A stretch of DNA of 64,000 bases, taken from Cyanodermella asteris. Taxonomy: Eukaryota; Ascomycota; Lecanoromycetes; Ostropales; Stictidaceae. Position 1 is the first letter of the stretch; every line of letters begins with the position of its first letter. The notes under the pieces were generated by a model that saw only the letters and a program-made list of their open reading frames with translations, had not been told where the DNA came from and searched no databases. The position numbers were made by a program, and so were the translations under genes. Shown here piece after piece: positions 54,901-64,000 of the stretch. The stretch lies in assembly GCA_900618795.1 (NCBI GenBank), contig UYJD01000011.1:433053-497052 (forward strand). Direction: 5' to 3'.

Positions 54901-56114
54901 CCTGCCTGCTGCAATTCGTCCCGTAATTCATAAAGGAACAGAGTGTTGTCTGGTATGTTTGCACAGAGTCAACCGCAGATGTGTTGCCACAGTAAAGGCC
55001 GGAGGTATTAGCTGATGTGGTAAAGCTGGTTTGTGCGGCCCCTTTTTTGAAAGTGCTTAACAATGGGTCTGGGTTGAGTTGACAGCCATTTCCTTCGTAA
55101 AGGGTCAAATTATCGGCACGTGATTGGTAGAAGCTCGAGTTAGGACCATATTGAGTGACTGGGTACCAATTATGGGTGACCTGCGAAGGTGGCTTGCAGT
55201 CAAATGATGTCCAGAGCCGCGAAGAATCTGCCGTGAGGGTCGTGACAGGAGCCGTTTCCAGCGGAAGTCCCTTTGGGGCGCGAAAAGGGGTGTACGAGTA
55301 GGTGTTGGTGGTGAACGGCGGCAGGGTTTCATTATACCACATCGTGCTCCAAGCGTTTTGTAAGAAGCCAAGATCCAGATTGTTAACGAAGCGTGAATTG
55401 ATGGTATCGAGGTCGTTTTGTGTAGATGCCGTTGTAGTCAAATTGCGAGACACAAGTCGAGTGCTGATCATTGAGTTTTGAAGCGGCGTCATCGCCCAGA
55501 ATATCAAGACCGCGACAGAGCCAGACCATGTCACTGACCAGTGCCTGCAGCCAAGGTTAGTTTGCAACTTGGGGGCATCCTTACTTGCATTGCCGACAAT
55601 CTACTTACTTTCTCCGAGCGGCTTGTATTGGCACAAGCGCAACATAATCGAACGGATATTGCAGGAGTAATGAGTTCCGAAGCGTTGCACCTCCAGACGT
55701 CGCCATCTGGTAGAACGGCTCTAGCCGCTTCACGTCAAGGTCGATCCAGGTCCAGATGATACTAAATGTCACAGAAATTATCGTTGGTAGATAGAGATAG
55801 CCAAAGGTGGCAAAGGCCGTGAAATCGGGGTCAGTGCCTGGGCTGAATGCAAGCCCGCCATCGGTAGACGTGTAGTGACGAAGCAGCGAAATAACGGCCA
55901 CGATTAGCAGGAGAAACAGTCCCACAGTCAACAGTATCGCTGGCTGAAGCATAGTTGGGCGCCATTGTCGTCGTCCCGGGAAGTGCTTGGCCCGAACAAA
56001 CCACGTCCGCCATGCTCTCGGCCTGCTTGAGTGCGGTGTGTTTTCCGACTGCTTCGGACAGACATCGATCTCTCCGTGATGATGCGTCGACCAAGAGAAC
56101 GGGAATTTGAGCAT
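51923..56114 (-). CDS. DUF3433-family large multispanning membrane protein
   Basis: Three exons, 56114-55609, 55544-52869 and 52808-51923. Introns of 64 and 60 nt have GTAAGT donors, and the product is 1355 residues. The start at 56114 (MLKFPFSWSTHHHG) is the first ATG in frame; codons upstream begin with TTG. DUF3433 occurs twice. The first copy is near residues 110-200 (SIIWTWIDLDVKRLEPFYQM, GATLRNSLLLQYPFDYVALV, continuing ARRKHWSVTWSGS). The second is near 680-800 (FATFIEPLWTLLTRSLCLLQ, LPPQLIIIRALRNKHIRLAG). Large extracytoplasmic loops carry many N-glycosylation sequons and cysteines. The family is fungus-specific with no assigned function. The gene is intact and bracketed by inverted 12-bp repeat arrays. 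Confidence 0.9.
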
Positions 56115-56230
56115 GATTGAATAGCAAATAATAACGAAGGCAGATAAAAGAGGGATATACGTGTCGAAGAAACACAAGCGGCCGGCGCTGATGACACAAG
56201 AAGAGATACAGACACGGTCAAAGCAGCGTG

Positions 56231-56238
56231 TTTATATA
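56231..56238 (-). promoter_or_regulatory. TATA box of the DUF3433 gene
   Basis: TATATAAA on the minus strand about 117 bp before the ATG at 56114, inside the region bounded by the repeat arrays. Confidence 0.45.
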
Positions 56239-56439
56239 CGGGGGCTCCGCCAACTAGGTTGAACTCGAAACGAGGTTCTCCACCTCGCAAGGCTGGAGTG
56301 GTTGATAGCACGCTGTAAGCGCCCTATTCAGTTGTGGTTGACCGGGTGGCCGCAGACGCCTCAAACGCACTATCTTTAGTGATCTGCTCCAAGGATGAAT
56401 GGCGCTATGCATAGCCAAATATCCAATCAGACACCCACC

Positions 56440-56537
56440 AAAGCAGGATACCCACCGAAGTTTTTAGCTGAGTACATCCAATTAAGTATCTAGCTAAATA
56501 CCCAGCTGATCACCTAGCCGAGTACTTACTCAAGGAG
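56440..56537 (-). repeat. Right 12-bp degenerate tandem array, inverted relative to the left one
   Basis: Read on the minus strand: GTACTCGGCTAG, GTGATCAGCTGG, GTATTTAGCTAG, ATACTTAATTGG in exact 12-bp register (56,478-56,525), flanked by looser units with one 2-bp slip. It shares the left array's consensus and also its CCTGCTTTGGT word (here 56437-56447 in complement). Confidence 0.75.
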
Positions 56538-56955
56538 GTTCAAGGAGGGCGTCGGCAGAGACTTATTTCCACGGCCCTGTGACGCTGATGCCGATTAACG
56601 CGGGAAGGAAGACATCCAGTCCGCAAGGCCAGACTGGGAGAAGGCGCACGACAGTAGCGGAGCTTTCGATGTCGGCGTCTCGCGTGTTGAGGTTCGAAAG
56701 CGTGCTATCACATTGAAGCGATCCAATTGCGGTCAGTGTCAAGCGCCGTCGGTTGGGGAGACTTCTGAACTGGAGGCGCCGGCGCTTGCGCGAGCGAGCT
56801 GCCAGGGCACGTAAGCCCCGCAATCTCCGAACGCTCCACAACCCACTGCAGCCCTTGGCAGCGTTTTGCGAGCATCGATTCGAGTTTTGAAAGACCTCTT
56901 CACCAGCGATACTAACCACACAGCACCGTCGAGCGTCCATCTCAAGTTGCTCAAA

Positions 56956-58183
56956 ATGGCGACACGTCCGACCGTCACCGTTGCCTCTGCCGAGGGCAAG
57001 CCCTCTGGCAGCACCATCCCTCTGCCCGCCGTCTTCAAAGTCCCGCTGAGAACCGATGTCGTCCAGAGCGTCCACAAGGGCATGGCAAAGAACAAGAGGC
57101 AGCCGTACGCGGTCAGCGAGAAGGCCGGTCACCAGACCAGTGCTGAGTCCTGGGGAACCGGTATGGGGCGACAAACAGCATCGAAGTGGTAGCAAATGGC
57201 TAATACAAAATCCCAGGTCGTGCCGTCGCACGTATCCCTCGTGTCTCTGGATCTGGTACTCACCGCGCTGGTCAGGGTGCTTTCGGCAACATGTGCAGAT
57301 CTGGTCGTATGTTCGCGCCTACAAAAATCTGGAGAAGATGGCACACCAAGATCAACCTGAACCAGAAGTAAGCAATCGCGAACCGGAGATGGCTTGGGCC
57401 CGAAAGCTAACAACAAATTCCAGGCGATTCGCTACCGCTTCAGCTGTTGCTGCTTCTTCCGTGCCCTCCCTCCTCCTCGCGCGTGGCCATAAGATCTCGA
57501 CTGTTCCTGAGGTTCCTCTCGTCATCGACTCCAAGGCTTTCGAGGGTGCAGCGATCGCCAGGACTTCCGCAGCAGTCAAGCTGTTGAACGCTGTTGGTGC
57601 TGGTCAGGACGTCGCAAAGGTTAAGAAGTCAAAGAAGACCCGTGCCGGCAAGGGCAAGATGAGAGGCCGTCGTTTCCGCCAGCGCCGTGGACCTCTCATC
57701 ATCTACAACCCCGAGACTGACGGCAAGGAGCTTGTCCGTGCTTTCCGCAACGTTCCCGGTGTCGAGACTTCCTCAGTGTTCGCACTCAACCTTCTCCAGC
57801 TTGCTCCGGGTGGACATGTTGGACGATTCATCATCTGGACTTCGTCGGCTTTCCAGGCTTTGGACAAGGTCTACGGCAGCACTACTTCGCCGTCCGATCT
57901 CAAGAAGGACTACCTTTTACCCTCCAATATCATTGCCCAGGCCGACGTTTCGCGTCTGATCAACTCATCAGAGGTCCAGTCAGTCCTGCGTGGTGTCAAG
58001 GGTGGCAAGGTCACAAAGCGCGGCACCGTCCAGAAGAAGAACCCTCTGACCAACAAGTTTGTCATGCTCAGACTCAACCCGTATGCCAAGGCCTTCAGCG
58101 AGAAGAAGCTTGGCCAGGCCAAGGTCGAGCACACCAAGGAGCGCGCCGGCGAGCAGTTCCTCCAGACTGTCAAGGAGGACTAG
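56956..58183 (+). CDS. RPL4: 60S ribosomal protein uL4
   Basis: Three exons, 56956-57160, 57217-57367 and 57424-58183, with two 56-nt introns, giving 371 residues. Blocks include [40 protein letters not shown], the loop [40 protein letters not shown] and [16 protein letters not shown]. The C-terminal extension carries [19 protein letters not shown]. uL4 lines the peptide exit tunnel. Codon bias matches the other ribosomal protein gene in the window. Confidence 0.96.
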
Positions 58184-59979
58184 AGCATTTATTCTCTGGA
58201 GTTGATGGGGGTTTGAGCTGGTTACGATGTCAGGAAGCAATCGGATGCCAGGAAAACGGCAGATACCTCTTGAATGAATTTCAAACTACATTTCACGACA
58301 TTTCATGCAATTGACGATGAGCGGTGCCGACATCTCAAAGGTCTGTTCCGAGTAGACACAAGGCATGCCTGTAGTATACGCGCTGTGTGCAGTCAGACGC
58401 TCATACTCATTGCGTGTTGATTGCGCTGTTGTTGAAAGTATGCGTTGTCTCCATCGCATTAGGAGTTTCCACAACCTGTGCCTTGCCTTTAGATCTTGCA
58501 CATCTCTGTTGCGCTGACAGTACCTAGCATTGACTGCCCGTTAGAGTTCCATTCCAAAGGTGGTAGTTTTGGATTGATGCACGTCTGTCTCAGCATTCCT
58601 GCGGGCGTGGCTGCAGCTCAGCCATCGGAATCGGGCAGAGTAGTACCACATCAGACCCGTCGACAAGTTGAATGCCCAGAACTGGTTCATGTTCAATTTC
58701 CAAAGTTCTGAAAATGGTAAAGCACGGAAACAGTATTGAGGCAGGGCTAAGAGAAATCTACATTTTTTGAGCAGTCATGGCGCCGTATGACTGGAAGCAT
58801 GGATATTGCTTCGGATGTTGCGCTGCAGCCCGAATTGTTGGCTCAAATATTTCTCTCAGTTTGCAAAGGATGTAATCACTTGACTCTCTCTCGTTGGACT
58901 GTCCGAAGCCAGGCGATGCTCATATTCACTCATCAACGGGTCATCAAGACACGAATTTTCGTCTCTCACACAAGGTACCGGGTACCTTGGGCAATATTGA
59001 CACCGCGCTGTGGTCTTTCGCAATCTGGGCTTCCTCACACAGTCGCGGCTGTCGGCAGATGGATGAACCAAATTCGTTACCGCACAAACTTAGATTTCAC
59101 TGGGCAAGTTTGGCCGTCAGCGTCATTATTAGGTATTATCGCTGTTTTCACCGCTGCTGCGCCTCGCTCGTTTGGGCTCGGTACGATTGCAAATCGGGTT
59201 GTGCTTCCCTGTTTGCACCTTCTATCCTTCTCTCGCAGTCATGCGTCTGCCTGCAGTACTAAGTGTCTCAACTGTTTCAGCGTCAGGCAGGACAATTTCT
59301 GAGACCGGGCGGCTGCTCATGCGCCTCTGGCGTTATTTGTATTGAATTTCCTTACTTGCTGGCAACGCGTCAGGCCGCTGCGCCGCGACGAAGCGAGGTT
59401 GCAGAGTTTGAGAGCCAAATCAAGGAAACCCAAGGCGTAGAAACGTCAGCATGGCGTCGACGGAAGCCCGGGAACAGCTGGTCGGCCTTGTTGTTTGTGG
59501 CCAGTGGCGGACATTCCACGCGGTGCGGGCCAGCTGGCCAACCCTCCACGGCTGAAGATCGGGGCCTTCAATTCGTCAGATCTGAAGACTCCACGGCGCT
59601 GCTTCCTCCCATTCGCCGACCTGTCTCGTTCTTGACATGGTGAAAAGGCTTAATGTGGCAGTCTCCGGGCTCGCCCAAGCGTCGCATTGCTTGGGGCCCC
59701 TGAGGAACGTGACTGTACCGTGTTTCCACCTTGTGCTGCTTGTCTTCTGCAATTCCTCAGAGAAGTTTTGCTCTTTTTCCACACTCCTTCACAACCTATA
59801 ATCAGTGCACTTGTGATTTCGACTCTTGCACATCATTCAGACACTCCTTCTTTGTCAATTTTGTGACTTTGCTCTACAGCACCACACTCGCTCTCTGCTG
59901 AAATCGCAAGCCGATCAGTAGAATCATCAAACCAGCTACTCCACACCAGTTTCAACTCGAATAACGATCTCATTTCAAA
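58184..59979. other. Long intergenic region upstream of GH17
   Basis: About 1.8 kb. Open frames here are short and lack family resemblance. A perfect 9-bp inverted repeat is at 58971-58989. The final 150 bp are a pyrimidine/CA-rich leader, with a TATAAT near 59797 about 180 bp before the GH17 ATG. Confidence 0.55.
58971..58989. repeat. Perfect inverted repeat CAAGGTACC-G-GGTACCTTG
   Basis: Nine-base arms around a single G. It could be a dimeric protein-binding site or chance. Confidence 0.5.
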
Positions 59980-61281
59980 ATGTTCACCAAGGCCACTCTC
60001 CTCGCCCTCGCGGCTGCCGCTGCCGCTGCCGTCCAGGCTGCATCTCCCCAGGGCTTCAACTACGCTGCCCAGGGCAGGGGTTATGAGCAATTCAAGAAGG
60101 ATTTTGAGAACGCTCAGAAGCTTACCGGTGCCGGCACGTTCAACGCAGCCCGTCTCTACACCATGATTCAAGACCAGGGCGACTGGGCTACTAAGGGCAC
60201 CACCTACATCGAAGCTTTGCAGGCCGCTGTTGACACCAAGACATACCTCTTGCTCGGTATGTGGGCTTCGAGCACACCTGGCGCAAACGCAGACGAGGCC
60301 TTTCAGCCTGAGCTGTGGGCGCTCGGCAATGCCACTCAAAAGGTGCAAGGTCTCGCTCAGCACGTCCTCGGCATCTCCGTTGGCAGCGAGGACTTGTACC
60401 GTGCCTCCCCCGTTGGCATTCAGTCCTCGCCAGACGCAGGTCCAGGACAGGATCCTACGAAGCTCGTCGAGTTTATCCAGAAGACGCGCAATGTCTTGAA
60501 GGGTGCGGATGGCTATGGCAACGTTCCCGTTGGTCACGTTGACACATGGACTGCCTGGGTCAACGGCAGCAACAGTGCCGTCATTGAGGCTGCCGATTTC
60601 CTCGGCGTCGATGCCTACCCGTATTTCCAGAACACCGAAGCCAACGGCATCGACCAGGGCAAGGATCTGTTCAACGAGGCTATGGACAAGACCAAGGGTG
60701 TTGCCAACGGCAAGGATGTCTGGATCACTGAGACGGGCTGGCCCATCACCGGAAAGCAGGAGAACCAGGCCACTGCCGGCACTGACAACGCCAAGACTTA
60801 CTGGCAGCAGGTTGGCTGCCCCAACTTCGGCAACGTCCCCACTTTCTGGTACACTTACCACGACGACGTTCAGCCGACCGCCGACAAGCCCAGCTTCAGC
60901 ATTACCGACTCCAGCTTCAAGCCCCTGTTCGACCTGTCCTGCGACAACGTTGCTCGTGACAACACCACCAGCTCATCTGCCAGCTCAACTGCCTCTGCTA
61001 CTGGCACCGGAAGCTCGACCGGTACCGCCGCTAAGAGCACTGGTACCGGCTCGTCTGGATCTGGCGCATCTAACGGCACCTACACCGGCTCTTCCAACAC
61101 GCCCTCTGGCACCAGCTCAGGCTCTTCCGGCTCTGGCTCCGGCTCCGCCGCTGGTACTGGAAGCGGTACAAACGGCGCCGCTGCCTCCGGTACTGCCCCG
61201 GCCACTGGCTCTGCTTCCACTCTGAGCTTCTCGCTCGGCTCCATGGCTGCTCTCGCCGCTGCTGTCGTTGCTTTGTTGTAA
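59980..61281 (+). CDS. GH17 endo-beta-1,3-glucanase, GPI-anchored
   Basis: A 433-residue single-exon protein. The signal peptide is MFTKATLLALAAAAAAAVQA. The GH17 barrel shows SPQGFNYAAQGRGYEQFKKD, TFNAARLYTMIQDQ, the acid/base Glu in LGISVGSEDLYR, FLGVDAYPYFQNTEANG and the nucleophile Glu in VWITETGWPITGK. It is followed by a Ser/Thr/Gly-rich stalk of about 100 residues and a C-terminal hydrophobic tail (LGSMAALAAAVVALL) for GPI attachment. Related enzymes (EglC/Bgl2-like) remodel wall beta-1,3-glucan. Long antisense open frames across it result from codon bias. Confidence 0.95.
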   Translation: MFTKATLLALAAAAAAAVQAASPQGFNYAAQGRGYEQFKKDFENAQKLTGAGTFNAARLYTMIQDQGDWATKGTTYIEALQAAVDTKTYLLLGMWASSTPGANADEAFQPELWALGNATQKVQGLAQHVLGISVGSEDLYRASPVGIQSSPDAGPGQDPTKLVEFIQKTRNVLKGADGYGNVPVGHVDTWTAWVNGSNSAVIEAADFLGVDAYPYFQNTEANGIDQGKDLFNEAMDKTKGVANGKDVWITETGWPITGKQENQATAGTDNAKTYWQQVGCPNFGNVPTFWYTYHDDVQPTADKPSFSITDSSFKPLFDLSCDNVARDNTTSSSASSTASATGTGSSTGTAAKSTGTGSSGSGASNGTYTGSSNTPSGTSSGSSGSGSGSAAGTGSGTNGAAASGTAPATGSASTLSFSLGSMAALAAAVVALL

Positions 61282-61843
61282 GCGCGGCGCGGTTCTTGTA
61301 TTTGAAATTGTGAGAGCGATGGGTTTACATGCATCAGGATAGAACGGAATAAACTGGGAACTTTTGGGCGTACATGGTCTTTCAATAATTCTGCAATTGA
61401 AAAATATTCACCTAAACTCGCTGTGCTGATCTGTGCTTTGCATCAGCATGAACCCCTCCCATCTCGTGAGGTCGCTCAAATGATACACCATTGTGGACCC
61501 AAGCCAGACTCGAGATTAGCCTGAAGTTAGTAGGAACGAACAGGACAAGACCTTTGTCAACCTCAGTTCAGGAGCGGTAGCTGTGAGCTGGTTGAATATG
61601 ATAGTGGTAGCCAAGTTCATGCGGCCGGCCGACCTGGCCATCAGGAATCATCCGCGTAGTGAGATTGGCGGATACGAGACGAAATTATTTCCCACCCGCG
61701 ACTTGGTTCTCATCTTCTGCGAGTCGCAAAACATGGAGCACAGCAGCACCCCTAGTTCGGCGACATAGAACGTTTCCTTGTCGTCCCACGTACGCGACTG
61801 CAGCTTCGTTCACTCCGCCGATCTCACCGGCGCAACCGTCATT
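61282..61843. other. Intergenic region, GH17 to PQ-loop gene
   Basis: About 560 bp; an extra 5' exon of the PQ-loop gene cannot be excluded, but none is convincing. Confidence 0.5.
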
Positions 61844-62919
61844 ATGGGCCTCATCTCGTACCTGATCCAATATCTGACGCCTATCTTGTGAGCACGCTCC
61901 TCAGTCCCTCCCCCCCACGATTCCTCTCAATTCCCCTCCATGTTCACCAGTCCCGATTCGCGTCAACATGTTCTAACAATCTCTGCAGTCTCACAACCTC
62001 CCCCCTCACCTCATATGCCGACCAAATCCTCTCCATCCACCGCACCCGCACCTCCGCCGGCTTCTCCCTCGACATCCCACTCATCATGCTAACGGCTAGC
62101 ATCCTGAAAGTCTTCTACTGGCCTGGAACGCGCTTCGATACCCCGCTACTCATTCAGGCGGTCGTCATGATCGTGGTGCAGCTCGTTCTGCTAAAGGTCG
62201 CACTGGACAATCGGGCAAGCTGGAGAGATGGGTCGGCGGCGGGAAGGGGCTTGACGGTGGCCGAGAAGGGCTGGACAGGTGTAGAGAACACTACTGGGGC
62301 AGGATCGGACGTAACTTGGATGCCGGCCGGATTCTGGAGGTGGAGGGCTCAGAAGCCGTAGGTTGACTCCACACATGACTCGGTAGTGGGAGACAGGATG
62401 GAAGCAGAACTTGGGAAGAGATGGAACACTCGTCACGCTCAGAACCAGATTCGCTGCCGTCTTGCCCTACAACACCTGCTTCCGGTTCAAAACTCAGCTA
62501 ACCCTCCCAGATACTGGCAGTTCCTATCCATCTTCACCCTCACCCTCCTCACCCTCCACTTCTTCCTGCACCCCACACCCACCACCTCCCAATCATATAC
62601 CACCCTTCTCGGCGCCGTGGGCCTCACAATCGAAGCCACCCTCCCTCTCCCCCAACTCTACTCCAACTGGGCCAGCCGCTCTTGCCGTGGCTTCCGCGTC
62701 AGCGTGCTAGCCAACTGGCTGATCGGCGATACGATGAAGATGAGCTACTTCTTCTTGCAAGGAAACGACAGCGTGACGTGGCCGTTCAAGGCGTGTGGTT
62801 GCTTTCAGGCGCTTTGCGATCTGGGCCTGGGGTTTCAGTATGCGGTTTATGGGGATGGTCCGGCGGCGAGTGAGGCGGAGCGGGAGAATGGGTTTGGGAT
62901 ACGGATGGATGAGAGATGA
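61844..62919 (+). CDS. PQ-loop repeat membrane protein (Any1/SLC66-like)
   Basis: Three exons, 61844-61887, 61989-62357 and 62511-62919, with introns of 101 and 153 nt, giving 273 residues. The first PQ-loop is degenerate (TPIFLTTSPLTSYADQILSI). It is followed by FSLDIPLIMLTASILKVFYW and the helix LLIQAVVMIVVQLVLLKVAL. The third exon starts in YWQFLSIFTLTLLTLHFFL and holds the second PQ-loop (LPLPQLYSNW followed by RSCRGFRVSVLANWLIGDTM). It ends with a helix and a short hydrophilic tail. This matches the fungal Any1/YMR010W and SLC66A2-like group, linked to phospholipid asymmetry and endosomal traffic. The first exon is inferred from phase and the Met before the first helix. Confidence 0.85.
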
Positions 62920-63325
62920 GGTTGGGAAGAGAAGGGATGAGAGATGATGTATATGAGACTTGGGTGCCGATGTAAGATGTATTAGACTACGGATGCACTT
63001 CATGTGCGTGTGAAAAAGGGTCAAGAAATCATTGGGCGGACGATCGGTCAATCATGCATACGGGCGACGGATCTGGGCAAGAGATCAGAGGCATGGATAC
63101 AACCTACGAGGACTTCGACTAGTCCGAAGCGACATTTGATGAGCGATAAGTGCGTCGCATATCAACGAGGAGCGTTACTTATATTGGTTATGCAAATGTT
63201 TCCGAACCCGAGGACACTTCTAAAGGCCGCTCTGATTTTCTTCATTCCAGAAAGGGGTATATGTACATGTCGAAATCAGCGATGAACAGCCGAGAAATGG
63301 GTATCATACTCATCCACCGCATAGT
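62920..63325. other. Intergenic region between convergent genes
   Basis: About 400 bp between the PQ-loop stop and the stop of the last gene; nothing recognised. Confidence 0.6.
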
Positions 63326-63871
63326 TCAGAATATCTCATCATCCATCTCGACCTCATACTGCGTACCCAGCGCCTCGCGGCCCTGTCGAATCATCTCCTC
63401 AAGCCTCCGATTCATGTTCGTCAGCTCCCGATCCTCCTCTCGCTCCCTTCTTCGCTGCTGCCGAACCAGCTTCTCACCTTCCTTCCCCAATGGACTGTCC
63501 ACGCCATCTGTGCTCGTCCTCTTCTTTGCAACAGATGTTGGTTTCAGAAGATTATCGCGCGCTGGCGGACTGCGCAACGCGGCGTTGCTTGCAGTGCGAG
63601 CATCAAATCCACCCAGTGACCCTGACATTGACCCAGCAAAACGTCTCTTGTGCGTGCCCGGTTTCGAACGCTGCCGTAGGCCCGCCGGACTCGCTGTGCT
63701 GATGGTCGACATCCTGCGCGACGGTGTACCGTTCTGAGGCGTGGTGCATCTTGACTCGTCCTCTGCAGCGTCGACCATGATCCAGCTGCTCTTCAGCCCA
63801 CCATCGTCATCGTGGCTCGCCTTCATCTTCTTCGCTGCACGCTGCGGACTCGGACTGGCAATGTAGTCGTC
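63326..63871 (-). CDS. C-terminal part of an unrecognised basic protein, cut by the window edge
   Basis: The last exon appears to start at 63871 after a CAG acceptor (CCTAAC branch about 40 bp before it) and ends at 63326. It encodes a disordered basic region (SSWIMVDAAEDESR, SRRMSTISTASPAGLRQR, KPGTHKRRFAGSM), then a charged probable coiled coil (RQQRRREREEDRELTNMNRR), and ends EVEMDDEIF. The same frame stays open upstream to a TAA at 63917 and again to the window end, so the exon boundary is uncertain. I do not recognise the family; the composition suggests a nuclear or cytoskeletal protein. Confidence 0.55.
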   Translation of the reverse strand, partial: DDYIASPSPQRAAKKMKASHDDDGGLKSSWIMVDAAEDESRCTTPQNGTPSRRMSTISTASPAGLRQRSKPGTHKRRFAGSMSGSLGGFDARTASNAALRSPPARDNLLKPTSVAKKRTSTDGVDSPLGKEGEKLVRQQRRREREEDRELTNMNRRLEEMIRQGREALGTQYEVEMDDEIF

Positions 63872-64000
63872 CTGAGCAAAGTCCGAGTCATGCCACGTCG
63901 AGTCGTGAATGTATTGTTAGGATATTGCTTCCGCGGCAACGGGTGCGCCATGTTCACTCATCGACCAGGCTTGTCCTCCGCCAGCTTGAAAACCTCGAAA

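Larger units (their letters stand above)
56115..56955. other. Divergent intergenic region, DUF3433/uL4
   Basis: About 840 bp containing the DUF3433 TATA element, the right 12-bp array and the uL4 promoter. The minus-strand open frames overlapping 56.56-57.2 kb are antisense shadows of the uL4 region. Confidence 0.6.

Noticed and set aside
56563-57231. A 222-codon minus-strand open frame across the uL4 5' end
   Set aside because: It overlaps the uL4 start and first exon on the opposite strand and has no family features.
59833-60861. A 342-codon open frame on the minus strand opposite GH17
   Set aside because: Antisense shadow of a strongly codon-biased gene; GH17 has catalytic motifs, a signal peptide and a GPI tail, while the antisense frame has no family resemblance.

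Overview
The window looks like nuclear DNA of a filamentous ascomycete. Most genes carry short introns (about 47-180 nt) with GTAAGT/GTATGT-like donors, CTAAC/CTGAC branch sites and CAG/TAG/AAG acceptors. The genes are monocistronic, use the standard code and sit on both strands. A class I hydrophobin, GPI-type GH17, GH76 (Dfg5/Dcw1), a DUF3433 membrane protein, a Pth11-like receptor and a C6 regulator fragment all point to Pezizomycotina. A Dothideomycete is my guess, but the sequence alone does not prove it. I saw no tRNA, rRNA, CRISPR array or intact transposon.

Layout. 0-4 kb is degraded or accessory: a frameshifted C6-type regulator fragment, an atypical SDR and a secreted propeller-like gene disrupted by a 7-bp tandem duplication. 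5-18 kb is mostly housekeeping: V-ATPase subunit F (VMA7), NPC2, COG1, the HRQ1 helicase, aminopeptidase P and one unrecognised gene. 19.5-22.4 kb pairs a glutathione transferase fused to a CmcJ/AsaB-like oxygenase with an HSL-type hydrolase; the two are convergent. 23-30.5 kb holds a lipid-droplet hydrolase, DCP1, an OCRL-type inositol 5-phosphatase and cyclin H. 32-39 kb holds the hydrophobin, a DUF89/ARMT1 phosphatase, a Pth11-like receptor with in-frame stops and an S9 peptidase. 39.5-51 kb holds eS17, GH76, a 2.5-kb gene-free stretch, mitochondrial-type aspartate aminotransferase, an R3H protein and CDC73. 51.7-56.5 kb is one 4.2-kb DUF3433 gene bracketed by degenerate 12-bp repeat arrays in opposite orientation. 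57-64 kb holds uL4, GH17, a PQ-loop protein and the 3' part of an unrecognised gene.

Functional themes. Several genes act at the cell surface or endomembranes (GH76, GH17, hydrophobin, COG1, V-ATPase, NPC2, OCRL-like, PQ-loop). Others act in RNA and transcription (DCP1, cyclin H, CDC73, R3H protein). They appear interleaved rather than clustered. The only neighbourhood that looks like a small functional unit is the GST-oxygenase fusion next to the hydrolase. Exon structures were inferred by eye from splice signals and family conservation. Spliced lengths were checked only for reading-frame consistency.
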